In this document: piece after piece, positions 53,694-62,045 of the stretch
Layout of the letters: the number at the start of each line of letters is the position of its first letter
How positions within the stretch are numbered: the first letter of the stretch is position 1
Origin: Marisalimonas sp016777705
GTDB taxonomy: Bacteria; Pseudomonadota; Alphaproteobacteria; Puniceispirillales; Marisalimonadaceae
Direction of reading: 5' to 3'
Assembly: GCF_047717795.1 (NCBI RefSeq)
Contig: NZ_CP159808.1
Location: forward strand, 124,001 to 188,000
Length of the DNA: 64,000 bases
The notes under the pieces: generated by a model
Databases searched by the model: none
Told to the model about the DNA's origin: nothing
Seen by the model: only the letters and a program-made list of their open reading frames with translations
Position numbers and translations under genes: made by a program

Positions 53694-54104
53694 TTATCTC
53701 CTGGCCCTATTATGAAATCTTATTAAACCTCCTGAAAAAAACATAACACCAATAGAAACGATAAGAGTAATTACACTTTTTGATTTCTGTTGGCGGTAAA
53801 ATTTAAAAACAAATTTGTCTATGATTAAGCAATAAAAAATAGTTATTAATATTGCTATAGGTAAAACTAATATGGCAGTAGGGAATATACCTAGTTTAAT
53901 TCCAAGATTTGAGAATAGCCAAGTTAGGAGAATAGAGGTCATTGTTCCAAATGACATAAATTCCCCATGAGCAAAATTAGAGAACCTAAGAACTGTGTAT
54001 ATTATTGTTATACCAAGTGCTCCAAGAGCTAATTGACTGCCATATGTAAGTCCTGGTATTATAATATAATTGGCTATTAAGGTAATGCCGTTCAAAAAGT
54101 CCAT
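53694..54104 (-). CDS. LivH, N-terminal fragment (first frame)
   Basis: 136 residues. The first 129 are LivH helices 1-4 (GALGITIIYTVLRFSNFAHG is the family hallmark); the last few (HNRARR) are out of frame. Starts at an ATG six bases behind livF. Part of the frameshifted livH gene. Confidence 0.75.
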   Translation of the reverse strand: MDFLNGITLIANYIIIPGLTYGSQLALGALGITIIYTVLRFSNFAHGEFMSFGTMTSILLTWLFSNLGIKLGIFPTAILVLPIAILITIFYCLIIDKFVFKFYRQQKSKSVITLIVSIGVMFFSGGLIRFHNRARR

Positions 54105-54109
54105 AAAGT

Positions 54110-54814
54110 TTAGCCCCCTAGAAACGCCTGTCTTACTTCTTTGTTATCTAAAAGTGACTTTCCAGTATCTGTGAAAAGGTTCTTTCCTTGATTCAAAACA
54201 AACCCTAAATCTGATATTGTTAACGCTTGTTTAGCATTTTGTTCTACCATTAGTATAGCGGTTCCCTGATTAGCAATTTCTTTAATTTTTTTAAAAATAC
54301 CTTCCATAACGATAGGAGAAACGCCAGCGGATGGCTCATCTAACATTAAAACTTTTGGGCTTGTCATTAAAGCTCTTCCTACTGCGACTTGTTGCCGCTG
54401 ACCACCAGACAGTTCGCCTGCTTGTTGGTAACGTTTATCTTTTAGAATTGGAAAAAGTTCATAAATATAATTCAACATATTTTCACAATTTTTTGCCTGA
54501 ATAAATGCCCCCATTTCAAGATTTTCCTGCACAGACAAAGAGGGAAATATGTTGTTTGTTTGTGGGACAAACCCCATACCTTTTAAGACTCTTTCTTGTG
54601 GTTGAAGGTTGGTAATATCTTCACCATCAAGAAATATTTTGCCTTTTCTTATACCTAGAAGTCCAAATATAGCTTTCATCGCAGTGGATTTTCCAGCGCC
54701 GTTAGGTCCAACAATTGAGGCAATTTGACCTCTCTTTACACCAATTGTACAATTTGATAGAATATCAACTGAGCTATAGCCACATGTAATGTTTTCACCT
54801 GATAATAAATACAT
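54110..54814 (-). CDS. livF: Branched-chain amino acid-type ABC ATPase LivF
   Basis: A 234-residue ABC ATPase: Walker A VGPNGAGKSTAMKA, Q-loop FVPQTNNIFPSL, signature GELSGGQRQQVAVGRALM, Walker B VLMLDEPSAGVSP and MVEQNAKQAL with the switch region. The EQNAKQAL end and absence of an extra insert mark it as the LivF type. It follows livG by 18 bases and precedes livH by five. Confidence 0.94.
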   Translation of the reverse strand: MYLLSGENITCGYSSVDILSNCTIGVKRGQIASIVGPNGAGKSTAMKAIFGLLGIRKGKIFLDGEDITNLQPQERVLKGMGFVPQTNNIFPSLSVQENLEMGAFIQAKNCENMLNYIYELFPILKDKRYQQAGELSGGQRQQVAVGRALMTSPKVLMLDEPSAGVSPIVMEGIFKKIKEIANQGTAILMVEQNAKQALTISDLGFVLNQGKNLFTDTGKSLLDNKEVRQAFLGG

Positions 54815-54832
54815 ATTTTAAAAACTCTTTAT

Positions 54833-55588
54833 TTAGTTTCTTCCAAGATATACTTGGATAACTTCTTCATTTTTTTTAACTTTAGAGATTGTATCCGTCA
54901 TTAAAACTGATCCCTCTGCCATAACAATTACAGGATCGCATAATCTGCTAATAAACTCTATATCATGCTCAATCATACAAAAAGTATAATTTAATTCTTT
55001 ATTTAGTCTTAATATAGCATCCCCAATTGTATTTAATAAAGTACGATTAACTCCTGCACCCACCTCGTCGAGCAATACAATTTCTGGTTCAACCATCATT
55101 GTTCTTCCTAATTCCAATAATTTTTTTTGCCCACCTGACAAATTACCAGCATATTCGTTAGCAAGGTGTTTTAATTGCAAAAAATCTAAAACTCCATTTG
55201 CTTTATTTAATATTTTTGTTTCTTCTAATCTAATTTTTTTTGATTTTATCCACGTATTTAAAATAGACTCACCTATTTGATTTGGTGGAACCATCATCAA
55301 ATTATCTCTTACAGTCAATGATGAAAATTCGTGAGCAATTTGAAATGTTCTTAATATACCTAAATCAAATAATTGATGAGGTTCATAACCAGTTATATTT
55401 AAATTGTTTAACTTTATATTGCCGGAGTCTGGTTTAATGGATCCATTAATAATATTAAAAAGAGTTGTTTTACCCGCCCCATTTGGCCCAATTAGAGCAG
55501 TTATAGATGATTTTTTAATTTCTAATGAGACATTTTTAATGGCTTGAATGCCACCAAAGTTTTTATATAGATTTTTTATTTCAAGCAT
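54833..55588 (-). CDS. livG: Branched-chain amino acid-type ABC ATPase LivG
   Basis: A 251-residue ABC ATPase with the LivG-type start KNLYKNFGGIQAIKNVSL, Walker A IGPNGAGKTTLFNII, signature GNLSGGQKKLLELGRTMM and the LivG-type helper segment FQIAHEFSSLTVRDNLMM. I start at ATG 55588, where the family's normal first residues begin; an upstream TTG at 55600 would add four residues. No strong ribosome-binding site is visible for either. A terminator-like hairpin sits just upstream, between livK and livG. Confidence 0.93.
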   Translation of the reverse strand: MLEIKNLYKNFGGIQAIKNVSLEIKKSSITALIGPNGAGKTTLFNIINGSIKPDSGNIKLNNLNITGYEPHQLFDLGILRTFQIAHEFSSLTVRDNLMMVPPNQIGESILNTWIKSKKIRLEETKILNKANGVLDFLQLKHLANEYAGNLSGGQKKLLELGRTMMVEPEIVLLDEVGAGVNRTLLNTIGDAILRLNKELNYTFCMIEHDIEFISRLCDPVIVMAEGSVLMTDTISKVKKNEEVIQVYLGRN

Positions 55589-55603
55589 CAATGAAACCAA
55601 TTG

Positions 55604-55636
55604 AAAAAAGGCTTAAGGTTATTACCTTAAGCCTTT
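55604..55636 (-). terminator. Hairpin between livK and livG
   Basis: On the minus strand, a perfect 13-bp stem (AAAGGCTTAAGGT with ACCTTAAGCCTTT) and a four-base loop are followed by a run of six T, starting six bases after the livK stop. It should stop or slow most transcription after the binding-protein gene, leaving lower permease and ATPase expression. Confidence 0.85.
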
Positions 55637-55642
55637 AAAGTT

Positions 55643-56866
55643 TTATCTATAACCAACTTTATTAGTTTTTTGGTTATCTATTAAGATTTCCGCAAAACTC
55701 CCAGATGATTCACCAGAACCAACTAGTTCTAAAGCTGTAGCACCAACGTAGTCAATATCTTTACCTTCTTTGATTAAATTGAGTGCTTTACTGAGTTCAC
55801 CTGGATAAATTTTTTCACCAGGTGCATTAGCAATATCCATAACATTATTTTTAAAAACATTACTGTCAGTTGATTTTGCAGCCTCCATTGCAAGCATAAT
55901 TAGAGCAGCAGCATCGTAAGACTCTGGGCCATATGGTCCTGACTCAAAGCCAGCAGCTTTTGCTAATTCAGAGTATTTTGCAGCACCAGGGCTATCTGTT
56001 CCAGGAACTGACCCGATAGAACCATTTAGATCAGGACCTATCGCCTTAGGTAGTGCATCACCAATCATTCCATCAGGTAAGAAAAATTTATTAAAGGCAT
56101 CAGCATCTAATGAAGCTTGTATTATGCCTTTACCACCTTGATCTAAGTAACCCGCAACAATTAGTATGTCCCCTGAAGCTTGAGCTAATGCAGCAACCTC
56201 TGAACTATAGTCCCCTTTACCATCTTCATGAGAAGCGCTAATTGTTATGGTACCACCTTTAGCTTCATAATTGCTTTTAATGCTAGCGGCTAGACCTTTG
56301 CCGTAGTCGTTATTTGTATGTGTTAAAGCGGCTGTTTTAAAGCCCTTTTCCATTAACAAATCAGCAATCACTTCACCTTGTCTAGCGTCAGAAGGAGCTG
56401 TTCTAAAAAATAAATCATTATCTGGTTCAGTTGATAAGGCTGGAGACGTTGCTGATGGAGAAATCATCAAGATTCCATTTGGCATTGCAACATTTTTAAG
56501 GACAGCAGTTGTTACTCCAGAACAATCGGCTCCCATTATTGCACTTACTTTATCTGAAGTGATTAAGCGTTCAGCCGCAGCTTGTGCTGCTGCTGCATCT
56601 ACACAAGTAGAATCAGCTCTTACTGCCTTTAGTTGAGCGCCATCCATAAAGTTACCTGATTTATTAACTTCATCGATAGCCAGTTCAGCACTTTTTGCCA
56701 TAACAGGTGCTAAAGATTCTATTGGTCCAGTAAAGCCAAGAATGATGCCAATCTTTATTTGACTGTCTGCACTTTTTTCAGTTTTAGATGCGTCTTGATT
56801 ATACAAAAATACACCTAATATTATTAATCCAGTTATTAAAATAACTGGTATAAGATTTTTTTTCAT
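55643..56866 (-). CDS. ABC substrate-binding protein, LivK-like (periplasmic binding type 1)
   Basis: A 407-residue exported receptor. An N-terminal membrane anchor or uncleaved signal (about 5-22, IPVILITGLIILGVFLY) leads into a type-1 periplasmic binding fold: KIGIILGFTGPIESLAPVMA, ELAIDEVNKSG, the ligand-binding VSAIMGADCSGVT and ILMISPSATSPAL, and GPESYDAAALIMLAMEAA. The ligand may be a branched-chain or methylated amino acid, an amide or another amine-containing compound. The sarcosine oxidase operon lies divergent next to it, separated by 138 bases. Confidence 0.9.
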   Translation of the reverse strand: MKKNLIPVILITGLIILGVFLYNQDASKTEKSADSQIKIGIILGFTGPIESLAPVMAKSAELAIDEVNKSGNFMDGAQLKAVRADSTCVDAAAAQAAAERLITSDKVSAIMGADCSGVTTAVLKNVAMPNGILMISPSATSPALSTEPDNDLFFRTAPSDARQGEVIADLLMEKGFKTAALTHTNNDYGKGLAASIKSNYEAKGGTITISASHEDGKGDYSSEVAALAQASGDILIVAGYLDQGGKGIIQASLDADAFNKFFLPDGMIGDALPKAIGPDLNGSIGSVPGTDSPGAAKYSELAKAAGFESGPYGPESYDAAALIMLAMEAAKSTDSNVFKNNVMDIANAPGEKIYPGELSKALNLIKEGKDIDYVGATALELVGSGESSGSFAEILIDNQKTNKVGYR

Positions 56867-57004
56867 TTAATTTCCCCTTAAATCTAATTTAACAGTATTT
56901 TATAGAGAAATCGTATAATTAAGCGAATCAAATTTTAAGTTGTTATATAAAAAAACATTTAGTAGTTTTGTAATCATTCGTTATAGGAAAAAAGATATAA
57001 AAGC

Positions 57005-58255
57005 ATGCGCTATAATTGGTTAAAATTATTGAAGGAAGGTTTCAATAATAATAGTGGTTGGGAAAAAACTTGGAAAAACCCAGAATTAAAAAAAGAATAT
57101 AATGTTATTATTATTGGTGGGGGCGGTCATGGCCTTGCAACAGCTTTTTATCTAGCTAAAGAATTTAATATAAAAAATATTGCCGTTTTAGAAAAAAATT
57201 GGATTGGGGGCGGTAATGTTGGACGTAACACAACTATTATTCGTTCAAATTATCTACTTAACGAAAATGAAGCCTTTTACGAATTTTCATTAAAATTATG
57301 GGAAAGTCTAGAAAAACAAATAAATTATAATGCGATGGTTAGTCAAAGAGGAGTTTTGAATGTATACCATTCAGATTCTCAAAGAGACTCATTTATTAGG
57401 CGTGGTAACTCAATGATAATAAATGGAGCAGATGCAGAACTATATGATGTTAATAAAATTAAATCGCTTTATCCTTTTTTAGATTTTGATAACGCAAGAT
57501 TTCCAATTAAAGGAGGATTGTTTCAAAAAAGAGGTGGAACGGTTAGACATGATGCTGTTGCTTGGGGTTATGCTCATGCCGCAGACCAACTAGGTGTTGA
57601 TATTATTCAAAATTGTGAGGTACATAACTTTAAATTTAAATCAGGTGCTTGTATTGGTGTTGAAACTAATAAAGGTTTTATCAAAGCAAATAAAGTTGGG
57701 TGTGCAGTTGCCGGTTCGACAAGTCTTTTAATGTCAAAGGCAAATATGAATTTACCCATTGAAAGCCATGTCTTACAGGCTTTTGTTAGTGAGAGTTTAA
57801 AGCCGATTATACCAGGCGTAATTACATTCGGGGCAGGTCATTTCTATATTTCTCAATCTGATAAAGGAGGTTTAGTTTTTGGAGGTGATATTGATGGATA
57901 TAACTCTTATGCTCAAAGAGGTGGAATAGATACTTTAGAAGATGTTTGTGAAGGTGGGCTGGCTTTAATGCCCATTATTAGCAAAACAAGGCTTTTGCGA
58001 ATGTGGGGTGGTGTTATGGATATGAGTATGGACGGATCGCCTATTATAGATAAAACTCATATTAATGGTTTATATATGAATGCTGGTTGGTGTTATGGAG
58101 GGTTCAAGGCAACTCCTGCTTCTGGTTGGTGTTTTGCACATCTTCTTGCCAAAGGGTACTCCCATGCATTATCAAAAAACTATCGTTTAGATAGATTTAA
58201 AAATGGCTATATGATTGATGAAAAAGGTCAAGGTGCACAGCCCAATTTACATTAA
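57005..58255 (+). CDS. soxB: Sarcosine oxidase subunit beta SoxB
   Basis: A 416-residue flavoprotein. The FAD motif IIGGGGHGLATAFYLA is at 35-50, then NWIGGGNVGRNTTIIRSNYL, and the family's covalent-flavin His lies in VRHDAVAWGYA (His182). The C-terminal GWCYGGFKATPASGW is the FAD-binding end. SoxB holds the catalytic site that oxidises sarcosine to glycine and formaldehyde or a folate-bound one-carbon unit. First gene of soxBDAG. Confidence 0.96.
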   Translation: MRYNWLKLLKEGFNNNSGWEKTWKNPELKKEYNVIIIGGGGHGLATAFYLAKEFNIKNIAVLEKNWIGGGNVGRNTTIIRSNYLLNENEAFYEFSLKLWESLEKQINYNAMVSQRGVLNVYHSDSQRDSFIRRGNSMIINGADAELYDVNKIKSLYPFLDFDNARFPIKGGLFQKRGGTVRHDAVAWGYAHAADQLGVDIIQNCEVHNFKFKSGACIGVETNKGFIKANKVGCAVAGSTSLLMSKANMNLPIESHVLQAFVSESLKPIIPGVITFGAGHFYISQSDKGGLVFGGDIDGYNSYAQRGGIDTLEDVCEGGLALMPIISKTRLLRMWGGVMDMSMDGSPIIDKTHINGLYMNAGWCYGGFKATPASGWCFAHLLAKGYSHALSKNYRLDRFKNGYMIDEKGQGAQPNLH

Positions 58256-58266
58256 GGTAGAATTCA

Positions 58267-58557
58267 ATGATTATTGATCATCCGTTATTAGGTCCAAGGG
58301 ACATCAGTGAATTTATTTATTTAGGTGATGCATCTTTATTAAATAGACCTAAATGGGATGCTGAAGATGCAGAACATAGTTTCTATGAATACCTTTATTT
58401 AAGAAAAAATGTTGCAGGTGTTCATAAAGAACTTTGGTTTCATCAACAAGGAGATAGATCATGGCTTGTTATTTCAAGAAATACTTTAACTCATGAAATT
58501 ACAAAAGTTGATCTTGTGGGAAACCATTCTAAAAATATGGAAATTTTAAATGACTAG
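58267..58557 (+). CDS. soxD: Sarcosine oxidase subunit delta SoxD, lacking the zinc cysteines
   Basis: A 96-residue delta subunit recognised by EFIYLGDASLLNRPKW, YEYLYLRKNVAG, WFHQQGDRSWLVISRNTLTH and its place between soxB and soxA. The usual N-terminal C-P-x-C-G is H-P-L-L-G here (positions 5-9) and the later G-C-R-R-W is G-D-R-S-W (62-66). The protein has no Cys at all. His59 is kept. In the known tetrameric enzyme this subunit binds one zinc through three Cys and this His. The ATG overlap with soxA is eight bases. Confidence 0.93.
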   Translation: MIIDHPLLGPRDISEFIYLGDASLLNRPKWDAEDAEHSFYEYLYLRKNVAGVHKELWFHQQGDRSWLVISRNTLTHEITKVDLVGNHSKNMEILND

Positions 58558-61492
58558 TTTTGACAGAATCAACTCTAGTTCAATCGACACACAAAAAGAG
58601 CTTAACTTCATATTTAATGGTAAAAAATATACAGGTTTTCAAGGTGACACACTTGCATCAGCTTTAATTGCAAACGGCATAAAACTGATTGCAAGATCAT
58701 TCAAATACCATCGACCAAGGGGAATAATTTCCTGTGGTTCACAAGAACCTAATGGATTAGTTGAATTAATACATAAAGATTTTAGAGAACCAAATACAAA
58801 AGCAACTACTATAGAGTTATATGAGGGACTAGAGGCTAAAAGCCAAAATTGCTGGCCATCCTTAAAGTATGATTTTATGTCTTTAAATGACAGATTTTCA
58901 AAATTTATTGGTGCAGGTTTTTATTATAAGACTTTTATGTGGCCGGCCTCTTTTTGGGAAAAAATCTATGAGCCACTAATTAGAAAAGCTGCTGGTTTAG
59001 GCAAGCTATCATACAACAAAAATGAAAGAATTTCTGAAAAAGGTTTTTTACATTGTGATCTTTTAGTTATTGGATCAGGTCCTTCAGGTTTGGTCTCCGC
59101 TTATTTAGCTGGTTTATCAGGAGCAAAAGTTATTTTAGTTGAAGAAGATTTTATTTTTGGAGGCAATTTAAATAACGAAGCTTCCGATATTTCTAAAACT
59201 GCTGCTCAAAAATATCTACGTTCTCTATTAAAAGACATTATGAAAATGCCTAATGTTAGATGTATGAGCAGAACTTGTGTTATAGGTATGTTTGATCATG
59301 GTATTTTTGGAGCATTAGAAAAGCTAAATCAAAGTAAAATAGATCAAATATTCTGGAAAATAAAATCAAAAAAGGCTCTTTTATGCACCGGAGCCCTAGA
59401 GAGATTCATTCCATTTCAAAATAATGATAGGCCAGGCATTATGTTGTCTGCATCAATTCGAAGTTACTTAAATAGATGGGGAATAAATAATTATAAAGAC
59501 GTTTTGTTGTTTACAAATAATAATGATGCTTACCTAACAGCTAGTAATTTAATTTCCTCTGGGGTTAATGTTGTCGGGGTAGTAGATACAAGAGATAAAC
59601 CTAAAATTTTTGATTCTAGAATTAAAGTGTTTCAAGGTTCTCAAGTTATAAACACGCGAGGAAAATTAGAACTTAAGGGTGTTGATATACAAAATAAAGA
59701 GGGTAAAATTTCTTTTGTGAAATGTAATGTTTTAGGGGTGTCAGGTGGTTGGAATCCTAATATTCAAATCAGTTGTCATACAGGTGTAAAACCCGAGTGG
59801 GACAAAAAAATTTCAGCTTTTATTCCTGGTAAAAATAATGTTTCTACACATTTAAAGGCAGTTGGATCAGCAAATGGAAAATTTACTTTAAGTGAATGTA
59901 TATTGTCAGCCGAAAAAGCTGTTTTAGAAATACTTAATGATTTAAATTTTAAGTCAAAAAAACATAAGATTCCAAACGTAGTTCAAGAAAATATTGATAT
60001 AGACCCATTTTGGTATGTTCAATTTGGTTCTGAGAGAAAATGGGTTGATTTACAAAATGACGTGACTGTAAAAGATATAGAAATTGCCTATAAAGAAAAC
60101 TTTAGATCAGTTGAGCATTTGAAAAGATATACAACCTTAGGTATGGGGACTGATCAAGGAAAAACGTCAAATGTAACTGGCCTTGCTATATTAGCCTCAT
60201 TATCAAAGAAATCCATTCCTGAAGTTGGGACAACAGTATTTAGACCTCCTTACGTCCCAGTATCACTCGATACTTTAGTTGGACATGCTCATGATAAAAA
60301 CTTCAAACCTGCAAGACTGACTCCATCGCATAATTGGGCTCAAGAAAATGGAGCTAGTTTTACAGAAAGTGGTTTATGGTTGAGAGCCGAGTGGTATGCA
60401 AAAAAAAATGAGAAAAACTGGAGAACAACAGTTGATAGAGAAGTAAATGCTGTAAGAAACTCTGTAGGGTTTTGTGACGTATCTACTCTTGGAAAAATAG
60501 ATATCCAAGGAACGGACGCTCTAAGTTTTATCAATAAAATTTACTGTAACGGTTTTGCTAAACTACCTGTTGGTAAAGTTAGGTATGGTTTAATGCTTAG
60601 AGAAGACGGTTTAGTTATGGATGATGGAACTACTGCGAGGATTAGTGAAAATCATTTTATCATGACAACTACTACAGTTAACGCTGAGAGTGTGTATAGG
60701 CACTTAGAATTTTGTCATCAATGTCTATGGCCTGAATTGGATGTGCAACTAATATCTACAACCGATGCGTGGGCTCAAATTGCTATTGCGGGCCCAAATT
60801 CTAGAAAAATAATTTCTAAAATTATTGATCCAGAATATGATGTTTCTAACGAAAAATTTCCTTTTATGGCATGTGCGGATATTACAATTTGCAAAGGTGT
60901 TCGAGCACGTCTTTTTAGAATTTCATTTTCTGGTGAACTGGCTTATGAACTGTCAGTTCCAACTCAATATGCGTATTCACTTGTTTCTTATCTGATGGAA
61001 ATAGGTGTAGAAGAAAATATTACACCTTATGGCACTGAAGCCCTTGGTGTTATGAGAATAGAAAAAGGTCATGCTGCTGGACCAGAATTAAATGGAACAA
61101 CTTCTGCATTAAACTTAAATATGGATAAAATGGTATCTCCTAAAAAAGATAGTATAGGAATGGTATTATCAAAAAGAGAAGGTTTGAATAAACTAGATGC
61201 GCTTAAACTTGTTGGCTTGAAACCTATAAAAACAGATAATCAAATAGTTTCTGGATCACATATTTTTAATTTACAGGATAAAATAAAACCTGAAAATGAC
61301 CTTGGCTATGTTACTTCTTCTTGTTACTCACCTACTGTGAAATCTTATATTGCTCTAGCATTTTTAAAAAATGGAAGTAACCGATACGGAGATAAAGTTA
61401 AAATCAGCAACCCATTATTGAAAAAAGAATCTTATGCAGAGGTTTGTAATCCAGTTTTTTTAGATCCAACTGGAGATAAATTACGTGAATAA
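58550..61492 (+). CDS. soxA: Sarcosine oxidase subunit alpha SoxA
   Basis: A 980-residue, multi-domain subunit: N-terminal ferredoxin-like domain (YTGFQGDTLASALIANG, RSFKYHRPRGIISCGSQEPN), an NAD-binding domain with LVIGSGPSGLVSAYLAGL at 172-189, a middle linker and a GcvT/aminomethyltransferase-like C-terminal half (from about 600: ENGASFTESGLWLRAEWY, GKVRYGLMLREDGLVMDDGT, TPYGTEALGVMRIEKGH). The GcvT part hands the one-carbon unit to tetrahydrofolate. Overlaps soxD and soxG by eight bases each. Confidence 0.96.
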   Translation: MTSFDRINSSSIDTQKELNFIFNGKKYTGFQGDTLASALIANGIKLIARSFKYHRPRGIISCGSQEPNGLVELIHKDFREPNTKATTIELYEGLEAKSQNCWPSLKYDFMSLNDRFSKFIGAGFYYKTFMWPASFWEKIYEPLIRKAAGLGKLSYNKNERISEKGFLHCDLLVIGSGPSGLVSAYLAGLSGAKVILVEEDFIFGGNLNNEASDISKTAAQKYLRSLLKDIMKMPNVRCMSRTCVIGMFDHGIFGALEKLNQSKIDQIFWKIKSKKALLCTGALERFIPFQNNDRPGIMLSASIRSYLNRWGINNYKDVLLFTNNNDAYLTASNLISSGVNVVGVVDTRDKPKIFDSRIKVFQGSQVINTRGKLELKGVDIQNKEGKISFVKCNVLGVSGGWNPNIQISCHTGVKPEWDKKISAFIPGKNNVSTHLKAVGSANGKFTLSECILSAEKAVLEILNDLNFKSKKHKIPNVVQENIDIDPFWYVQFGSERKWVDLQNDVTVKDIEIAYKENFRSVEHLKRYTTLGMGTDQGKTSNVTGLAILASLSKKSIPEVGTTVFRPPYVPVSLDTLVGHAHDKNFKPARLTPSHNWAQENGASFTESGLWLRAEWYAKKNEKNWRTTVDREVNAVRNSVGFCDVSTLGKIDIQGTDALSFINKIYCNGFAKLPVGKVRYGLMLREDGLVMDDGTTARISENHFIMTTTTVNAESVYRHLEFCHQCLWPELDVQLISTTDAWAQIAIAGPNSRKIISKIIDPEYDVSNEKFPFMACADITICKGVRARLFRISFSGELAYELSVPTQYAYSLVSYLMEIGVEENITPYGTEALGVMRIEKGHAAGPELNGTTSALNLNMDKMVSPKKDSIGMVLSKREGLNKLDALKLVGLKPIKTDNQIVSGSHIFNLQDKIKPENDLGYVTSSCYSPTVKSYIALAFLKNGSNRYGDKVKISNPLLKKESYAEVCNPVFLDPTGDKLRE

Positions 61493-62036
61493 AAATTTAT
61501 TATTGAAACCTAATTTATACAGATCTGAAGTTTTGATGGTTAATGATAAGCTTAAATTAACGGTGGATAAATCTAGAAATATATTTTCTTTAAATGAGAA
61601 TAAAGACGAAACTAATAAATTTAATCGTATATTCAAGAAATTTTTTGGTTTCACTGTTCCCGAAATTGCAAAATTTAAATTAAATGAAAATTCTATTGCT
61701 TTATGGTCACGAACCAAAAGTTATATTATACTAACTGATTTTAATTTAGATGATTTAACTTCTAACTTTGATGGTTTAGCTTCTATTACAGATCAAACTG
61801 GTGGTTGGTTGTCATTTAAAATAAGTGGAAAAGGTTCTATACTTCTATTTGAGAAACTGATTACTATTAATTTGGAAAATTTTAATGAAGGTAATGTAAT
61901 CAGGACATCTGTAAGTAAGATAAACTGCTTTGTATTATGTAAGAAAAAAGCTGAAACCTATTATATTATCTGCCCTATATCATTTTATATATCAATGTCA
62001 GAAAGATTAAGGAGTTTAATTTCATTAATTAATTGA
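61485..62036 (+). CDS. soxG: Sarcosine oxidase subunit gamma SoxG
   Basis: A 183-residue, weakly conserved subunit, recognised by position and by LASITDQTGGWLSFKISGKG, INLENFNEGNVIRTSVSKI and a late CPISFYISMSERLRSLI, which follow the gamma pattern. It overlaps the soxA stop by eight bases, typical of this operon. It ends ten bases before the convergent TRAP permease stop, with no terminator between. Confidence 0.85.
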   Translation: MNKNLLLKPNLYRSEVLMVNDKLKLTVDKSRNIFSLNENKDETNKFNRIFKKFFGFTVPEIAKFKLNENSIALWSRTKSYIILTDFNLDDLTSNFDGLASITDQTGGWLSFKISGKGSILLFEKLITINLENFNEGNVIRTSVSKINCFVLCKKKAETYYIICPISFYISMSERLRSLISLIN

Positions 62037-62045
62037 ATAAAATTT

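Larger units (their letters stand above)
53093..54104 (-). pseudogene. livH: ABC permease LivH, interrupted by a one-base frameshift
   Basis: Two frames together give one LivH. The first half (53694-54104) ends ...SGGLIRF and then runs into HNRARR and a stop. Reading one base further at 53712-53717 (one base too many in TTTC on the minus strand) gives RF-IIGPGDKNFFDGE and continues without a stop through LTGLNEGLAIK to the end at 53093. The joined protein of about 336 residues has the normal LivH layout: YTVLRFSNFAHGEFMSFG, IGVMFF, MRAYSDNQELALLSGINPEKV and VGGVGNPVGAIIGG. As written, the gene cannot make a full permease. The intact neighbours suggest either a sequencing or assembly error or a very recent mutation. 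Confidence 0.88.

Noticed and set aside
53694..53720. Programmed +1 frameshift in livH
   Set aside because: The shift point is followed by an ordinary His codon, with no stop, rare codon or ribosome-binding-like stimulator at the slip site; an indel explains it more simply.
56867..57004. Glycine-type riboswitch in the livK/soxB divergent gap
   Set aside because: The 138 bases are very AT-rich and lack the conserved G-rich cores of glycine aptamers; nothing recognisable was seen.
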